From NCBI GenBank assembly GCA_964645835.1, contig CAZYDG010000029.1, positions 1 through 48,409 of the forward strand: a stretch of DNA of 48,409 nucleotides. The letters are read 5' to 3'. Each line of letters starts with the position of its first letter. Positions within the stretch are counted from its first letter, which is position 1. Below are positions 9,151 to 19,731 of the stretch, piece by piece. Origin of the DNA: CAZBME01 sp964645835 (GTDB lineage Bacteria; Desulfobacterota; Syntrophia; Syntrophales; UBA8958). The translations under genes were made by a program, and so were the position numbers. Under the pieces are notes generated by a model that worked only from the letters and a program-made list of their open reading frames with translations, made no database searches and was not told the DNA's origin.

Positions 9151-9272
9151 CGATATTTCTCTCTCCATACTTTGCCGGCAAGCTGTTCTGCTTTTGGCGT
9201 CATGATTCATTCGGACCTGACGTTATTGCCAAGTTATGATGGTCTCGTGAAAATTCGAAAATATTCAAGAAT

Positions 9273-9352
9273 CGTCATTACGGTGAAAACCGGAATCCAG
9301 ATATTTCACTACGTTACACAAGCACTAGACACCGGTTTTCACCGGTGTGACG
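9273..9352. repeat. Dispersed palindromic repeat, degenerate copy
   Basis: Outer arms CGTCATTACGGTGAAAACCGG (9273-9293) and its near complement (9332-9352) enclose 38 bp that starts AATCCAG. The pattern CGTCATTnC...CCGGAATCCAG is a well-known class of intergenic palindromes in proteobacteria (established knowledge). It lies between the stop of the kefC-like gene and the phosphatase gene start and may serve as terminator. Confidence 0.6.
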
Positions 9353-9445
9353 ACTCATTACGATTTCATCAAGTATAGGCAGCCCTGTCATTCCTGTCAA
9401 AGTATTTTGCTACGGCCAAACGACGGTAGCGTTTTGCCTGTTTTT

Positions 9446-11338
9446 CTACGATGGGCTGATGTTATCCTCCGGGGAATCGAATGGTTCGGCAAACAAGTCG
9501 CTGTCCCATGCATGGTCGTAGAGGGAAGGATTAACATCCCGGTCATTGGTCAGGAGCTGTTCCTGGATTTGTATCTGTTCCTTGGCGTTGAAGATATAGA
9601 GGCCCTCATCATGACGGTGGGGCGAAAGTTTCCTCATGGCCGCCTCATCGTATTTGATGAAATTCTGACCTGCCCGCATGGCGCTGTACCGGCGGAACCC
9701 CAATTTGACGAGGACATCGACACCCATGCGGATGGACGTATCGAGAGATTCCCGATAAATATCCTGAAGACCCATGTCAATAAACTCGTAGGCGTCGAGA
9801 CGGCTTTCGGCGCGGACCATGATGGTCAGATGGGGAAAACGATTTCTTGTCTTTTCCACAAGGTCTATATTGGCGTCCGGTTCACCGATGGCGGCGATGA
9901 GAATCCGGGCCTTGTCAGCCCCTGCCGATTTGAGGATGTCGATCCGTGTTGCATCGCCATAAAAGACGTTAAATCCCATTTTCCGCAGCAGATCGACCCG
10001 GTCCGAGTCCTTGTCGAGGATTGTCGCCTGGATACCGTTGGCCCGCAGAAAGCGTCCCACAGTGCTGCCGAAATGACCGAAGCCGGCAATGATCACGGGA
10101 TGGTGTAAGTCTATGGTGTCGGCGTCTTTGTCAGCCTTTTCCTTTGTGCCGAATCGGGGGAGAATGATCCGCTCGTTGAGCAGAGACATAAGCGGTGTGA
10201 CGGTCATAGTGAGGGCCGTAATGCCCATCATGATGTCCGTCCATGAGGCCGACAGTATCCGGAGCTGGTGCATGAACGAAAACAGGACGAAAGCGAATTC
10301 CCCAACCTGGGCCAGCCCCAGGGAGAAGATGAGATTCTGATCGAAGGATAGTCCCGTCAGTCTTCCTGTCAGGATCAGAGTAAGGGTCTTGACGGCGATT
10401 ACGGCGCCGACGAGGGCGACGAAGATGACCGGCTGGGCCAGGATAAGCCCGAAGTTGATTCCCGCTCCGACGGAAATGAAAAACAGGCCAAGGAGGATGC
10501 CTTTAAAGGGCTCGATGTCGCTTTCCAGCTCGTGCCGATACTCGCTGCCGGCCAGGACGACCCCGGCCAGAAAGGAGCCCAGGGCCGGGCTCAGGCCTAC
10601 AAGGGCCATGAGGTAGGCTGTGCCCATTACGATAAACAGGGCGGCGACAGTGAAGAGTTCCCGAAGGTGCAGCCTGGCGATGAATCGAAGGAAGGGGACA
10701 ACAAGGTAGCGCCCGATGAGGACCACGAGGTTGACGGCCACCAAAAAAACAATGGTCTGTGTCCATCCGGTTAAGCCTGCAATCCAGGGCGCTTGTTCTC
10801 CCGGCGAGGTTCGGGCGGCGCCCATAGCCAGAAGAGGAAGAACCGCCAGAATGGGGATGACGGAAATGTCCTGAAACAGGAGGGCGGCGAAGGAGCTTTT
10901 GCCCGATTGGGTCTCTGCCAGGCCTTTTTCACGGATCGTTTGGAGGACAATGGCCGTCGAGGACATGGAAAGGGCGAGCCCGCAGGCAAGCGCCGCCTGC
11001 CAGGTGAAACCTACAGCCAGGAAGAAGCCCCAGAAAAGGAGCGTTGCCAGGCCGACCTGCAACATTCCCGTTCCCATGATCAGGTGGCGCATCCGCCAGA
11101 AATGGGTTGGTTCCAACTCCAGCCCGATGAGAAAGAGCATCATGACGACGCCGAATTCGGCAAAATGCATGAGTTCCTGTCCTTCTCCGGCGATGAACCC
11201 GAGACAGAAAGGGCCTATTATGATGCCGGCGGCAAGATAGCCAAGAACCGATCCCATACCCAGCCGCTTGGCAATGGGAACAAAAACGATGGCTGCCGCC
11301 AGGAAGATTAGAGCGTTATGGAAAAAGACGCTGGTCAT
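9446..11338 (-). CDS. kefC: KefC-type glutathione-regulated potassium/proton antiporter
   Basis: A 630-residue member of the CPA2 family. About twelve hydrophobic segments fill residues 1-390; landmarks include GYLAAGIIIGP, FLIGLELEP, ALSMSSTAIVLQ and FQDISVIPILAVLP. A RCK/TrkA-N regulatory domain starts near 412 with IIAGFGHFGSTVG (Rossmann GxGxxG) and the acidic DKDSD. Homologues export potassium in exchange for protons and are gated by glutathione adducts, protecting against electrophiles. The frame opens at 11371, but ATG 11338 overlaps the stop of the preceding kefF-like gene as ATGA and has AGGAGG 10 bp upstream, so translation is coupled. The C-terminal tail after the RCK domain is short and acidic. 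Confidence 0.9.
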   Translation of the reverse strand: MTSVFFHNALIFLAAAIVFVPIAKRLGMGSVLGYLAAGIIIGPFCLGFIAGEGQELMHFAEFGVVMMLFLIGLELEPTHFWRMRHLIMGTGMLQVGLATLLFWGFFLAVGFTWQAALACGLALSMSSTAIVLQTIREKGLAETQSGKSSFAALLFQDISVIPILAVLPLLAMGAARTSPGEQAPWIAGLTGWTQTIVFLVAVNLVVLIGRYLVVPFLRFIARLHLRELFTVAALFIVMGTAYLMALVGLSPALGSFLAGVVLAGSEYRHELESDIEPFKGILLGLFFISVGAGINFGLILAQPVIFVALVGAVIAVKTLTLILTGRLTGLSFDQNLIFSLGLAQVGEFAFVLFSFMHQLRILSASWTDIMMGITALTMTVTPLMSLLNERIILPRFGTKEKADKDADTIDLHHPVIIAGFGHFGSTVGRFLRANGIQATILDKDSDRVDLLRKMGFNVFYGDATRIDILKSAGADKARILIAAIGEPDANIDLVEKTRNRFPHLTIMVRAESRLDAYEFIDMGLQDIYRESLDTSIRMGVDVLVKLGFRRYSAMRAGQNFIKYDEAAMRKLSPHRHDEGLYIFNAKEQIQIQEQLLTNDRDVNPSLYDHAWDSDLFAEPFDSPEDNISPS

Positions 11339-11970
11339 TGTTTTCCGGCCTCCTGCTTCTTCATCAGCCAATCATTCAGGAATGGGAAGGACCTCATGGC
11401 ATCGATATCAAAGTTTCCCTGTATCAAATCTTCTATGAGAGCACGGTATAGCCCGGCCTGAACCATCAGCCCTTCATCCGTAAGCAGGTGTGTTCCCTGG
11501 ACGGCGAATGGCGGCAGATAGATCATACTGCACAAGGTTGCCGTTTGTTCAAAAGGCGCCAGAAATTGACGAATCGTGAAGCGATGGTGGCCGCTTGCAG
11601 TATAGGCCTCTCCGGCTCCCCCGGAGGTAAGTGTGTTGAATATAATCTTGCCTTTCAGATTATTACCGCCCGCCCCATGAGCCCATCCAAATTCGAGGAC
11701 CATGTCTATCCATTGCTTGAGGAGGGCCGGGGCGCTGTACATATAGAGGGGATGATGCCAGATGATAACCTGATGTGTCAAAAGGAGTTCTTTCTCTCTG
11801 GCAATATCGACATTGAAATCCGGATAATGCTCATACAAATCGTTGAGGGTTACATGGGGCATGTTTTGGATATTTGAAAGTAAGGCGCGATTGACCCGTG
11901 ACTTTTCAAAACGCGGGTGGGCAAAGAGGATCAACACCGAATTGATTTTTTCTGCCCCTTTGCCATCCAT
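11335..11970 (-). CDS. kefF: KefF-like NAD(P)H quinone oxidoreductase
   Basis: A 211-residue flavodoxin-fold protein of the NQO1/KefF/MdaB group. Typical motifs are LILFAHPRFEKSRVNRAL at residues 13-30, WHHPLYMYSAPALLKQWID near 71-89 and TSGGAGEAYTASG. In enteric bacteria KefF binds KefC as an activating partner and also reduces quinones. Here the gene ends 4 bp inside kefC (ATGA overlap), the same order as in Escherichia coli, which strongly supports the pairing. AAGGG lies 8 bp before ATG 11970. Confidence 0.88.
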   Translation of the reverse strand: MDGKGAEKINSVLILFAHPRFEKSRVNRALLSNIQNMPHVTLNDLYEHYPDFNVDIAREKELLLTHQVIIWHHPLYMYSAPALLKQWIDMVLEFGWAHGAGGNNLKGKIIFNTLTSGGAGEAYTASGHHRFTIRQFLAPFEQTATLCSMIYLPPFAVQGTHLLTDEGLMVQAGLYRALIEDLIQGNFDIDAMRSFPFLNDWLMKKQEAGKQ

Positions 11971-12148
11971 TGGGAAAACCCTTTCGCTCGTTTAATTCTT
12001 ACGATTAGTATCTTATGACACAGACGGGCACTAGACTGCAATCTTTTAGAAAGACGGGGGGAGAGTGTGGGCATTCTACCTTATCATAATCCTTGAAAAA
12101 TGGGCTTCAGGAAGTTGTTTGGGAATCTCTTTTGGGTAAGTCCTTCAG

Positions 12149-15106
12149 TTAATCGCTTGATGCTTTTGCCGGCAGCGAAAAGTGGAAGGCTGATCCCCCA
12201 CCCTCTGCGCTTTCCGCCCAGATGTGCCCGCCGTGCCTGTTGATAATGCGTTGGACAATGGCGAGCCCAACACCGGTTCCTTCATATTCCTCGGGGTGCA
12301 GCCGCTCGAAGACGCCGAAAAGCTTGTCGTGATACTGCATGTCGAAACCGATGCCATTGTCTTTCACCGTATAGATGACATCGCCGTTTCCGCTGTCACG
12401 TCCGCTGAGTTCTATAGCTGCCCTGCTTCTTTCTTTTGTGAACTTTACTGCATTGGAGAACAGATTGACGAGTACCTGCCTGATCAGGGAAGAATCACCG
12501 AACACGGGCGGCAGGTCATGGATTGTAATTTCTATGCTGCGATTTGGATTATCCTCCATAATTCCTTTCCAGACACTACTAGCCAGGGCTGCCAGATCGA
12601 ATTCTTTTGCGTCTACACGTGTCCTGCTCAGCTGGGAGAAGGAGAGCAGATCTTCGATGAGCGCGCCCATCATCTGGGTGTTCTCTCGAATGACATTGAG
12701 CCGTCTCGTGGCATCTTCGTCTATATGGTCTCCGTATTTTTTCAGCAGCGACTTTGAGAATCCATCGATGGCCCGCAAAGGCGCCTTCAGGTCATGAGAG
12801 ACGGAGTAGCTGAATCCTTCCAACTCCTGGATGGCGTCTTCAAACTGGTGCGTTCTCTCTTCGAGGCTGGCGGTACGTTCCTTGAGCGCCTCTTCCGCAG
12901 TTTTGCACTTGGTTATGTCCTGGAAGACCGTTGCGAATTTTCCTGTGCCTGGCGAAAAGACGGATATTGCAAAATGTTTCTTCATCGGCGGAAAATATGT
13001 TTCGAAATAGTACGGCTCGCCTGTTGAGGCAACCTTTGTATAAATTTCAAGATAGGGTGCTTCAGAGGTTCCATAAAGCTCTGAAGCCCGCCTGCCGATT
13101 GTAGAGTCCTTTGTCAGTGCGGTGATTCTTTCATATGCGGGGTTCACGTCGGTGATTATGTAATCTACGGCTCTTTCATTTTCATATACAATTTCATGGA
13201 TGGCAAGGCCTTCGTTCATTGTCGAGTAAAGCGTTCGCAGGCGATCTTCATTTTCCTTCAAGGCCTGCACCGCCTCGTGGTGGTCAGTGACATTGAGGCT
13301 CATGCTGGCAAGCGCAATTACTTTGCCGTCCCGGATGATCGGTGAGAGATGCCAATTGAACCACGACTTGTGAAGCGGGTTGATGTCGTAAGGGAAATCC
13401 GTGTAATTTATTGCGTTGCCCGTCCGGACGACTTCGTCGAATACTGCAGTTATGCCTTGTGCTTCCACCGCCGGGGCATACTCGTATAGGTTCTTTCCCA
13501 CCATGCCGGAGCTCCTGAACGGTTCGGCAAAGAGTTCCTGATAGTACTTGTTATGTGCCAGAACCGTATAGGGAGATTCAGCATCGAACAGGACAAGGCC
13601 GGCATTGGTGTTGTTGAAAAGAGATTGAAGCTCCAGTGTTTTTTTGTTTAATTCATCCTCAATCTGTTTGTGCTCAGAAATGTCCATGACAAGGGCGACA
13701 AGTCCCGCTACTGATCCTGTTGCATCGCGGTCCGGAACCAAAGTCGATGAAATCCAGCGCGGCCCACCGGTCTTATAAAAGATATGTTCTTCGTATTTGA
13801 CAGTTTCGCCGTCCATGGCACGTTGCAAGTACGGTTGTACGACACGCCATACTTCATCTCCCATCACGTCTTGAACGTGGCGGCCTTTCATATCATACGG
13901 AGAGAGTCCGAACCAGTGCCTGTAGCCTTCATTTACGCGCTGGTACCGAAACTCTTTGTCGATGTAGGAAATCAATGCCGGTACCGTATTCATGACCAGC
14001 TTTAGCCTTTCCTCACTTTTGCGGAGATCGGCTTCGCGAGCCTGCACCTTATCAGCCATTGTGTTGAATGCCTCGGCCAGTTCCTGGAATTCAGATACAG
14101 GGTTGGTCATTTCCTGCCGGTGCATTTCTCCGTTTCCGATGGCCAGGGCATGGGCACGCAATTTCCGGACCGGGCCTGTTATTCTTCGGGAGACGGCTAT
14201 GGCGACAAGGAATGCAGCAAGTGAAATGGTCAAAAATAGAAGGGCACTATTGAGGACAGAGCTGATAATCGGTCCTGTTAAATCATCTTCACGTGTTCCT
14301 GCCGACGCAGCCCAGCCGATGAAAGGAACCGGAACAAAACCGACAAATCGGGTCTTGTTTTCAAAGGGAGCATAGACAACCTTGGTAACCTCCTTTCCTT
14401 TCAGGGCCTCACCGAATTCAGGAAACGGCTTGAGCCAGTTGCGCTCTTCCCAGGTCGTGCTGATTACCGGATATCGATAGACGAGCATGCCCTTGCTGTC
14501 GACAAGCGCATGACCTCCGCCTTTGCTTCTTTTAATTGAAAGAGTGGATCCAAGTTTCTCAGGAATGACGGAAGCCATTACGATGCCGAGCAGATGGCCT
14601 TTACTATCTCGCACTCCCCGGCTGATTCCGAAAACCGGTTTCCCAGTGGTCTTTGCAATCACTAGTTCGCTTACCACCCATTCACGGCCGTCGATAATTT
14701 CCGGGACATAAGAACGGTCGCCGTAGTCGACGCCTATCATGCCTGGATTACTCGAATAGATCACTTTGCCTTTGGCGTCAAGCCAGGAGAAATCTCGTAA
14801 TGCGGCGTTATAGCGGCTGGTTTTAAGAAGTCGCGAGATATCCCTTTGAGTAGACGGCTGTGATGATGTTATAACAAGTCCAATGGTGAGTTCCTGATGA
14901 AGAATATCATTTACAAATGACTCGAATGCTTTTGCAACGGCTCGGGCGCTTTCCAGGTTATCCCGAAGTGCATTGTCTCGTTGGGTTTTATAACTGTCAT
15001 AATGGATGTAAGCCTGGATGGCAAGGTTCGGAATGAGGATGGAAAGGATGAGCAGGATCAGTCTGCTTTTGATACTTCTTCCCTTTTGCTGAAGAGGTTT
15101 TGTCAT
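12149..15106 (-). CDS. Membrane sensor histidine kinase with Cache, HAMP and several PAS domains
   Basis: About 985 residues from ATG 15106; the frame extends 10 codons to a TTG without a better start site. A first membrane helix (RLILLILSILIPNLAIQAY) precedes a roughly 240-residue periplasmic dCache-type sensor (DRSYVPEIIDGREWV, FGISRGVRDSKG). A second helix near residue 285-310 leads into HAMP (RITGPVRKLRAHALAIGNGE). Three or four PAS domains follow. The kinase core has the phospho-accepting histidine in YSVSHDLKAPLRAIDGF, N box NLFSNAVKF and G boxes VKDNGIGFD and GTGVGLAI. It would sense an external small molecule, but no response regulator lies beside it, so it is an orphan kinase. Confidence 0.92.
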   Translation of the reverse strand: MTKPLQQKGRSIKSRLILLILSILIPNLAIQAYIHYDSYKTQRDNALRDNLESARAVAKAFESFVNDILHQELTIGLVITSSQPSTQRDISRLLKTSRYNAALRDFSWLDAKGKVIYSSNPGMIGVDYGDRSYVPEIIDGREWVVSELVIAKTTGKPVFGISRGVRDSKGHLLGIVMASVIPEKLGSTLSIKRSKGGGHALVDSKGMLVYRYPVISTTWEERNWLKPFPEFGEALKGKEVTKVVYAPFENKTRFVGFVPVPFIGWAASAGTREDDLTGPIISSVLNSALLFLTISLAAFLVAIAVSRRITGPVRKLRAHALAIGNGEMHRQEMTNPVSEFQELAEAFNTMADKVQAREADLRKSEERLKLVMNTVPALISYIDKEFRYQRVNEGYRHWFGLSPYDMKGRHVQDVMGDEVWRVVQPYLQRAMDGETVKYEEHIFYKTGGPRWISSTLVPDRDATGSVAGLVALVMDISEHKQIEDELNKKTLELQSLFNNTNAGLVLFDAESPYTVLAHNKYYQELFAEPFRSSGMVGKNLYEYAPAVEAQGITAVFDEVVRTGNAINYTDFPYDINPLHKSWFNWHLSPIIRDGKVIALASMSLNVTDHHEAVQALKENEDRLRTLYSTMNEGLAIHEIVYENERAVDYIITDVNPAYERITALTKDSTIGRRASELYGTSEAPYLEIYTKVASTGEPYYFETYFPPMKKHFAISVFSPGTGKFATVFQDITKCKTAEEALKERTASLEERTHQFEDAIQELEGFSYSVSHDLKAPLRAIDGFSKSLLKKYGDHIDEDATRRLNVIRENTQMMGALIEDLLSFSQLSRTRVDAKEFDLAALASSVWKGIMEDNPNRSIEITIHDLPPVFGDSSLIRQVLVNLFSNAVKFTKERSRAAIELSGRDSGNGDVIYTVKDNGIGFDMQYHDKLFGVFERLHPEEYEGTGVGLAIVQRIINRHGGHIWAESAEGGGSAFHFSLPAKASSD

Positions 15107-15338
15107 AAGCTGATATCCGTGGATTGCCGTTGCCAAATGCTGCCGCCAAGTCTATTTCACTTACGGTGATGTGAGATACATATATACTTTCATAGGAGAA
15201 AAAAGCTGAGATGGCCATAAGGATATCCCTGATTTGAAGCTTCGAAATACCTGAGATTGATACAATAAAGAATTCCGACAGGACTGACGTTTTCCAATCA
15301 TTATTTTTCCGCTCCATTCTCTGCAAGTTAACCAACAA

Positions 15339-16739
15339 TTATCTGCATCCAGGACCAGCGACTAGAGATTTTATTGGTTTAAATTTGCCCATCATTTCCG
15401 GCTCTCTCGCAATCTCCTCAATAAACCTGACAAATATCCCGGGAATAACCACTCTCTGTGATTTAAAGCCGTCGCTTAGAGCGCGTTCCACTGTTGATGC
15501 CGTTTCCTTTAAAGATGCGTCACGCGCAGGGATAATGTAGACATGAATACCATCGGTATCATGAACAACCTGATATTCCTTGATTTCTTTTAATGAATCC
15601 AGGAGTATGTGAAAAAAGATTGAAGAGATTGGAACCAAACCGCCGGCTAATGATTCAAGGCAGATGATGTCATCATTACGGCCATCAATGTGGCTGATAC
15701 ACCTGAAAGGCCTCCCGCATTGACACGTTTTCACGGACATGGTGAGCATGTCCGGAAGCTCGTAACGGATCAGCGGCTGGGTGTAGTTAAACAGGTTTGT
15801 TATAAGAATCTTGTGCCCCGGCGTTCCATCCGCAACATGATGGTTATCACTGTCGACAACTTCAACAATGCAAAGATCTTCAAAGACGTGTAATCCCTCG
15901 TGATACAGGCAATCGACTGCCATTACGCCTTCAGTTGCACTGTAGCCGTTAAAAGGAGTAATATCCCAGACATCCCTGATCTTTTGCAGTCTTTCCACTG
16001 TGAGTACCTCAGCCCCCGTAAGGATTTCAAGGGGATGAATATTCAGTTTCCCGTCAATCTGCTCCTGAGCAAGTAATCCGGCAATGGAAGAGTAGGTCTT
16101 TATATATTCCGGTTGAAACTCGTTCAAGGCTTTTACGATTTCTCCAATCGGCATTGTGACATTCAGCTTCTGCACTGCATGAAAACCAAAATCGATACCG
16201 GAACCTGCCAGACTGCTCAGGTGATGCGGACTACCACTTCCAATCAAGGATACCCGCATCCGGTGGGCAGGTTTCAGGCCTGCAAAAGATTTCAGCCTCA
16301 TAATAGCGGCAAGAACGGTAATTCTCGCCCGCCTGTCATATACAAAAATTCCCTTGTGCCCGGATGACCCTGATGTTGTCAGGATGGTATATTTGCCCAA
16401 ATAATAATCTTCCTTATCTACGCTTTCGATATAATCATGAAGGTCAGCCAGCTTAACGCGTTGATCTGCAAGAAAGGCGTCGTAATTCTCCATTACCGTT
16501 TTCTTTTCAATTACAGGCAACTCTTCCAATCGGACAAGGTCCTCATCGGGCAATTGACGGTATAGATCACGATAAAAGGGAATTTGCCGGCGGGCGAATC
16601 CAACCAGCAAACGAAGCTGAGACAACTGGTATTCCATAAGCTGGCCGCGCGACCAGGATTCTCGTGCTTTCAGACTTCGTGACATAACGGTGGCATATTT
16701 GATGTCATAAAGTCTTTTCAGAGATTGTCCGATTCCCAT
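15339..16739 (-). CDS. Phenylacetate-CoA-ligase / CapK-like adenylate-forming enzyme
   Basis: Encodes 466 residues from ATG 16739 (AGGA 8 bp upstream); an in-frame TTG lies 5 codons earlier. It is an ANL-superfamily member of the PaaK/CapK/coenzyme-F390-synthetase branch. The ATP loop TTSGSSGHKG falls near residue 124, and FNGYSATEGVMAVDC near 270 is the A5-type aromatic/threonine-glutamate motif. A zinc-like CQCGRPFRC stretch is near 345. Such enzymes activate a carboxylic acid as the acyl-adenylate, sometimes then as CoA thioester. No substrate clue lies nearby: it follows the fdhA terminator and precedes the sensor kinase, and it lies about 200 bp from the latter. Confidence 0.82.
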   Translation of the reverse strand: MGIGQSLKRLYDIKYATVMSRSLKARESWSRGQLMEYQLSQLRLLVGFARRQIPFYRDLYRQLPDEDLVRLEELPVIEKKTVMENYDAFLADQRVKLADLHDYIESVDKEDYYLGKYTILTTSGSSGHKGIFVYDRRARITVLAAIMRLKSFAGLKPAHRMRVSLIGSGSPHHLSSLAGSGIDFGFHAVQKLNVTMPIGEIVKALNEFQPEYIKTYSSIAGLLAQEQIDGKLNIHPLEILTGAEVLTVERLQKIRDVWDITPFNGYSATEGVMAVDCLYHEGLHVFEDLCIVEVVDSDNHHVADGTPGHKILITNLFNYTQPLIRYELPDMLTMSVKTCQCGRPFRCISHIDGRNDDIICLESLAGGLVPISSIFFHILLDSLKEIKEYQVVHDTDGIHVYIIPARDASLKETASTVERALSDGFKSQRVVIPGIFVRFIEEIAREPEMMGKFKPIKSLVAGPGCR

Positions 16740-16873
16740 TATCACATCCTGCAAATGAAACTGACACTGAATGACTTTGTTTTGAGGAGTTGAAAATTGA
16801 TATTGATTGATATCGATAGCCGCCGGATATTAAGAAAGTATATCATATTTCCCTCCATGAAGGGAAAAAAAAC

Positions 16874-16902
16874 AAAAAAAAGGCGGGCTGAAACGGCCCG
16901 CC
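16874..16902 (-). terminator. Rho-independent terminator after fdhA
   Basis: Stem GGCGGGC (16882-16888) and GCCCGCC (16896-16902) with a 7 nt loop is flanked by T runs in both directions: on the minus strand eight T follow the stem, on the plus strand five. It starts 22 bp after the fdhA stop and separates that gene from the ligase-like gene downstream. It is the clearest terminator in the window. A second weaker hairpin (16848-16867) sits just beyond it. Confidence 0.9.
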
Positions 16903-16924
16903 TTTTTGCATAATCGGCTGAATC

Positions 16925-19624
16925 TCAAGCGGCTTCCAATTTTACAGCGCATACCTTGTATTCGGGAATCTTGCCGATGGGATCCAGGGCGGGATTGGTC
17001 AGGCAATTGACCGCCGCTTCGGCAAAATGGAAGTTCATGAATACAGTCCCTTCAGGTGATTTCTCCGTCAGTTTCGCGTTGGCCGTAACACTGCCCCTGC
17101 GGGAGGTTACCTTCACTGGTTGTCCATCCCGGATGCCGAACGCCAGGGCGTCCGCCGGGTTGATCTCTATCAGACTTTCGGGGCAGCGTTCCATAGACCC
17201 TTTTGATCGCCTTGTCATGGTTCCCGTGTGGTAGTGATAAAGCACACGGCCCGTTGTGAGGATCATCGGATATTCTTCATCCGTAGCCTCGGCAGCCGGT
17301 ATATAATCGATGGCGTGAAAGAGGCCGCGGCCCCTGGTAAACCGGTCTTTGTGGAGGAACTTGGTTCCCTTATGCTCCGGCGTTGGACATGGCCATTGAA
17401 TCCCTTCTTTTTCCAGGCGTTCATAGGTGATGCCGCCGTAACTCGGCGTGACCCGGCTGATCTCTTGCATGATCTCTTCGGCGGAGCCGTACGGCATGGG
17501 ATAGCCCATTCGTGTAGCAATAGCGGCGATGATCTCCCAATCGGCCTTGGCCTGTCCGGGAGGTTCGACGGCTTTTCTGATCCGCTGAACCCGCCTTTCC
17601 GTGTTGGTGAAGGTGCCGTCCTTTTCGACGGAACAGGCTGAGGGAAGGACGACGTCGGCCATGCGGGCCGTTTCCGTGAGAAAAATGTCCTGAACAACCA
17701 GAAAATCGAGATTCTTCAGGGATGCCTCAACGTGGGTGAGATCGGGGTCGGACATCATGGGATTTTCTCCCATGATATAGAGCCCCTTGATCGATCCGTC
17801 ATGGGCGCCTGCCATGATTTCCATGATGGTCAGGCCCGCTTTTCCGGAGAGGGTAACGCCCCATTCCTTCTCGAACTTCGTACGGGCCTCGTCGGCAACA
17901 ACGGGCTGATAGCCGGAGAAGACGTTGGGCAGGGCGCCCATATCGCATGCCCCCTGGACATTGTTCTGTCCCCTCAGGGGATTCACGCCGCCGCCTTCAA
18001 TGCCGACGTTTCCGCAGAGCATGGCCAGGTTGGCGATGGATTTGACATTGTCGGTGCCGGTGATGTGCTGCGTAATCCCCATGGCATAGAGAATAGCGGC
18101 CTTGGGCGCTTCAGCATACATCCGGGCGGCCTTCTTCAGGTCGGATGCGGCGACGCCTGAAATAGATTCCACATACTCGGGTGTGTATTTTGCGACGGCC
18201 GCTTTAAACGCCTCGAAACCTTCCGTCCGTTCATCCACATACGCCTTGTCGTAGAGATTCTCAGTTAGGATCACATTCATCAGGCCGTTGAAGACGGCTA
18301 CGTCCGTTCCCGGCTTGTTGCAGAGCCGGATGTCGGCGTATTTCGCGAGGTCGATGTCCCTGGGGTCGATTACGATAAGTTTCGCCCCGTGTTGACGAAC
18401 GGCTCGCTTCACCTTCATGGCGATGACAGGATGGTTTTCCGTTGTGTTTGTCCCCGTTGCCAGGATAAGATCGGTGAACTCGATCTCATCAATTGAATTC
18501 GTCATAGCGCCACTGCCGAATGCGGCGGCCAGACCGGCCACCGTAACGGAGTGTCAGAGACGGGCGCAATGATCGACATTGTTGGTGCCGATCACTGCCC
18601 GCAGAAATTTCTGAAACAGGTAATTCTCCTCGTTGGTGCAGCGCGCCGATGAAAGCCCGGCAAGGCTGTCCGCGCCGTGGGAAGCCTTGAGGGCGGCGAA
18701 TCTTTCGGCAATCAGGTCAAGAGCTTCGTCCCATGTCGCCTCCTGAAGTTCACCACCTTTCACTTTCCGGATGAGGGGCATCTTCAGGCGATCAGGAGAA
18801 TTTGCAAAGTCCATCCCGAAACGGCCCTTGACGCATAGACTGCCCACATTGGGTTGGCCATGCTCCCGGTTGCCCGTTACCTTGACGATCTTTCCATCGT
18901 GAATATTGAGATCCATCTGACAGCCGACGCCGCAATAAGTACAGGTGGTCTTCACTTTCCGCATTTCCCACGGCCGGCCTTTGAAACGGGCCTGCTTGAA
19001 TGTGATAGCACCAACGGGGCACGCATCGACGCATTCCCCGCAGAAGTAGCACTCGGAATCGATATAATCCGTATCGAAAGCCGGTCCTACCTTGGCCTGG
19101 GAACCGCGATTGGAAAAATCGAGGATTTCGTTGACCTGTATCTCATTACAGGCTCGAATACAGCGGCCGCAGAGAATACACTTGTTGAGATCCCTGGCGA
19201 TCATAGTGTTGGATGTTTCAAGATCCAGGCCGGGGGGCTGGATGTTGAAGCGGGGTTTTTCGATCCCCATGCGGTAAACGAGGTCCTGGAGTTCGCAATC
19301 GCCGTTACTCTCGCATGTTAGGCAGTTATGGTCGCCCGAGGACCAGATGAATTCGACGACCATGCGACGGGCGTCAAGCACCTTTTTTGTATTCGTCTTG
19401 ACAACCATGCCCGGCGCCACCGGCATAGTACAGGAGGCAACGAGCGAGCGCGCTCCTTCAACTTCGACGACGCAGACGCGGCAGGCGCCGACCTTCGTTG
19501 TTCCCGGGTAATAGCACAGGGTTGGTATAAAAATGCCCTGCTCCCTGGCGACATCGAGGATGGTCTGTCCCGCTTTGGCTGCTATTGTTTTTCCATCAAT
19601 TGTGATGGCAATATTTTTCTCCAT
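16925..19624 (-). CDS. fdhA: Selenocysteine formate dehydrogenase, alpha subunit
   Basis: One 899-residue selenoprotein; the TGA at 18554-18556 is read as selenocysteine 357, not stop. Context NNVDHCARL-U-HSVTVAGL is the family's active-site motif, and the downstream part continues the molybdopterin oxidoreductase domain without a gap. N-terminal part in order: a plant-type [2Fe-2S] domain (cysteines from CYYPGTTKVGACRVC), a NuoG-type HxxxC cluster (HNCLTCESNGDCELQ), two [4Fe-4S] sets (CILCGRCIRAC, CYFCGECVDACP), then the Mo/W-domain cluster (CTYCGVGC). It oxidises formate or reduces CO2 with a bis-pterin Mo or W. This layout is that of NAD- or ferredoxin-linked cytoplasmic enzymes. No beta or diaphorase subunit is adjacent, so its partner is elsewhere. 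ATG 19624 has AAGGGA 8 bp upstream. Confidence 0.93.
18524..18542 (-). promoter_or_regulatory. Bacterial SECIS hairpin in fdhA
   Basis: Directly after the selenocysteine TGA, the mRNA can form stem GGUGGCC / GGCCGCC with loop GGUCU. The loop starts 18 nt past the TGA, the same spacing and loop sequence as the SelB-binding hairpin of Escherichia coli fdhF. It would recruit SelB and tRNA-Sec for read-through. Confidence 0.88.
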
Positions 19625-19660
19625 TGTCTTTCCCTTCAATCATAATCATTGTTCAAATAT

Positions 19661-19685
19661 AAAAAGCCCATGATAAGCCGTGGGC
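19661..19685 (-). terminator. Terminator after ferritin-like gene
   Basis: Minus strand: GCCCA, a 10 nt loop, TGGGC, then TTTTTAT. It lies 47 bp after the stop of the ferritin-like gene and before fdhA, suggesting that the two are separate transcripts, at least in part. Confidence 0.55.
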
Positions 19686-19731
19686 CGTCAATCATTATCC
19701 TTTAGCATTGTCATGTCGGATTATCCCGGCT

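Noticed and set aside
16925..18541. Separate gene starting at a GTG after the TGA in fdhA
   Set aside because: Begins in the middle of the molybdopterin domain with a SECIS in place; read as one selenoprotein.
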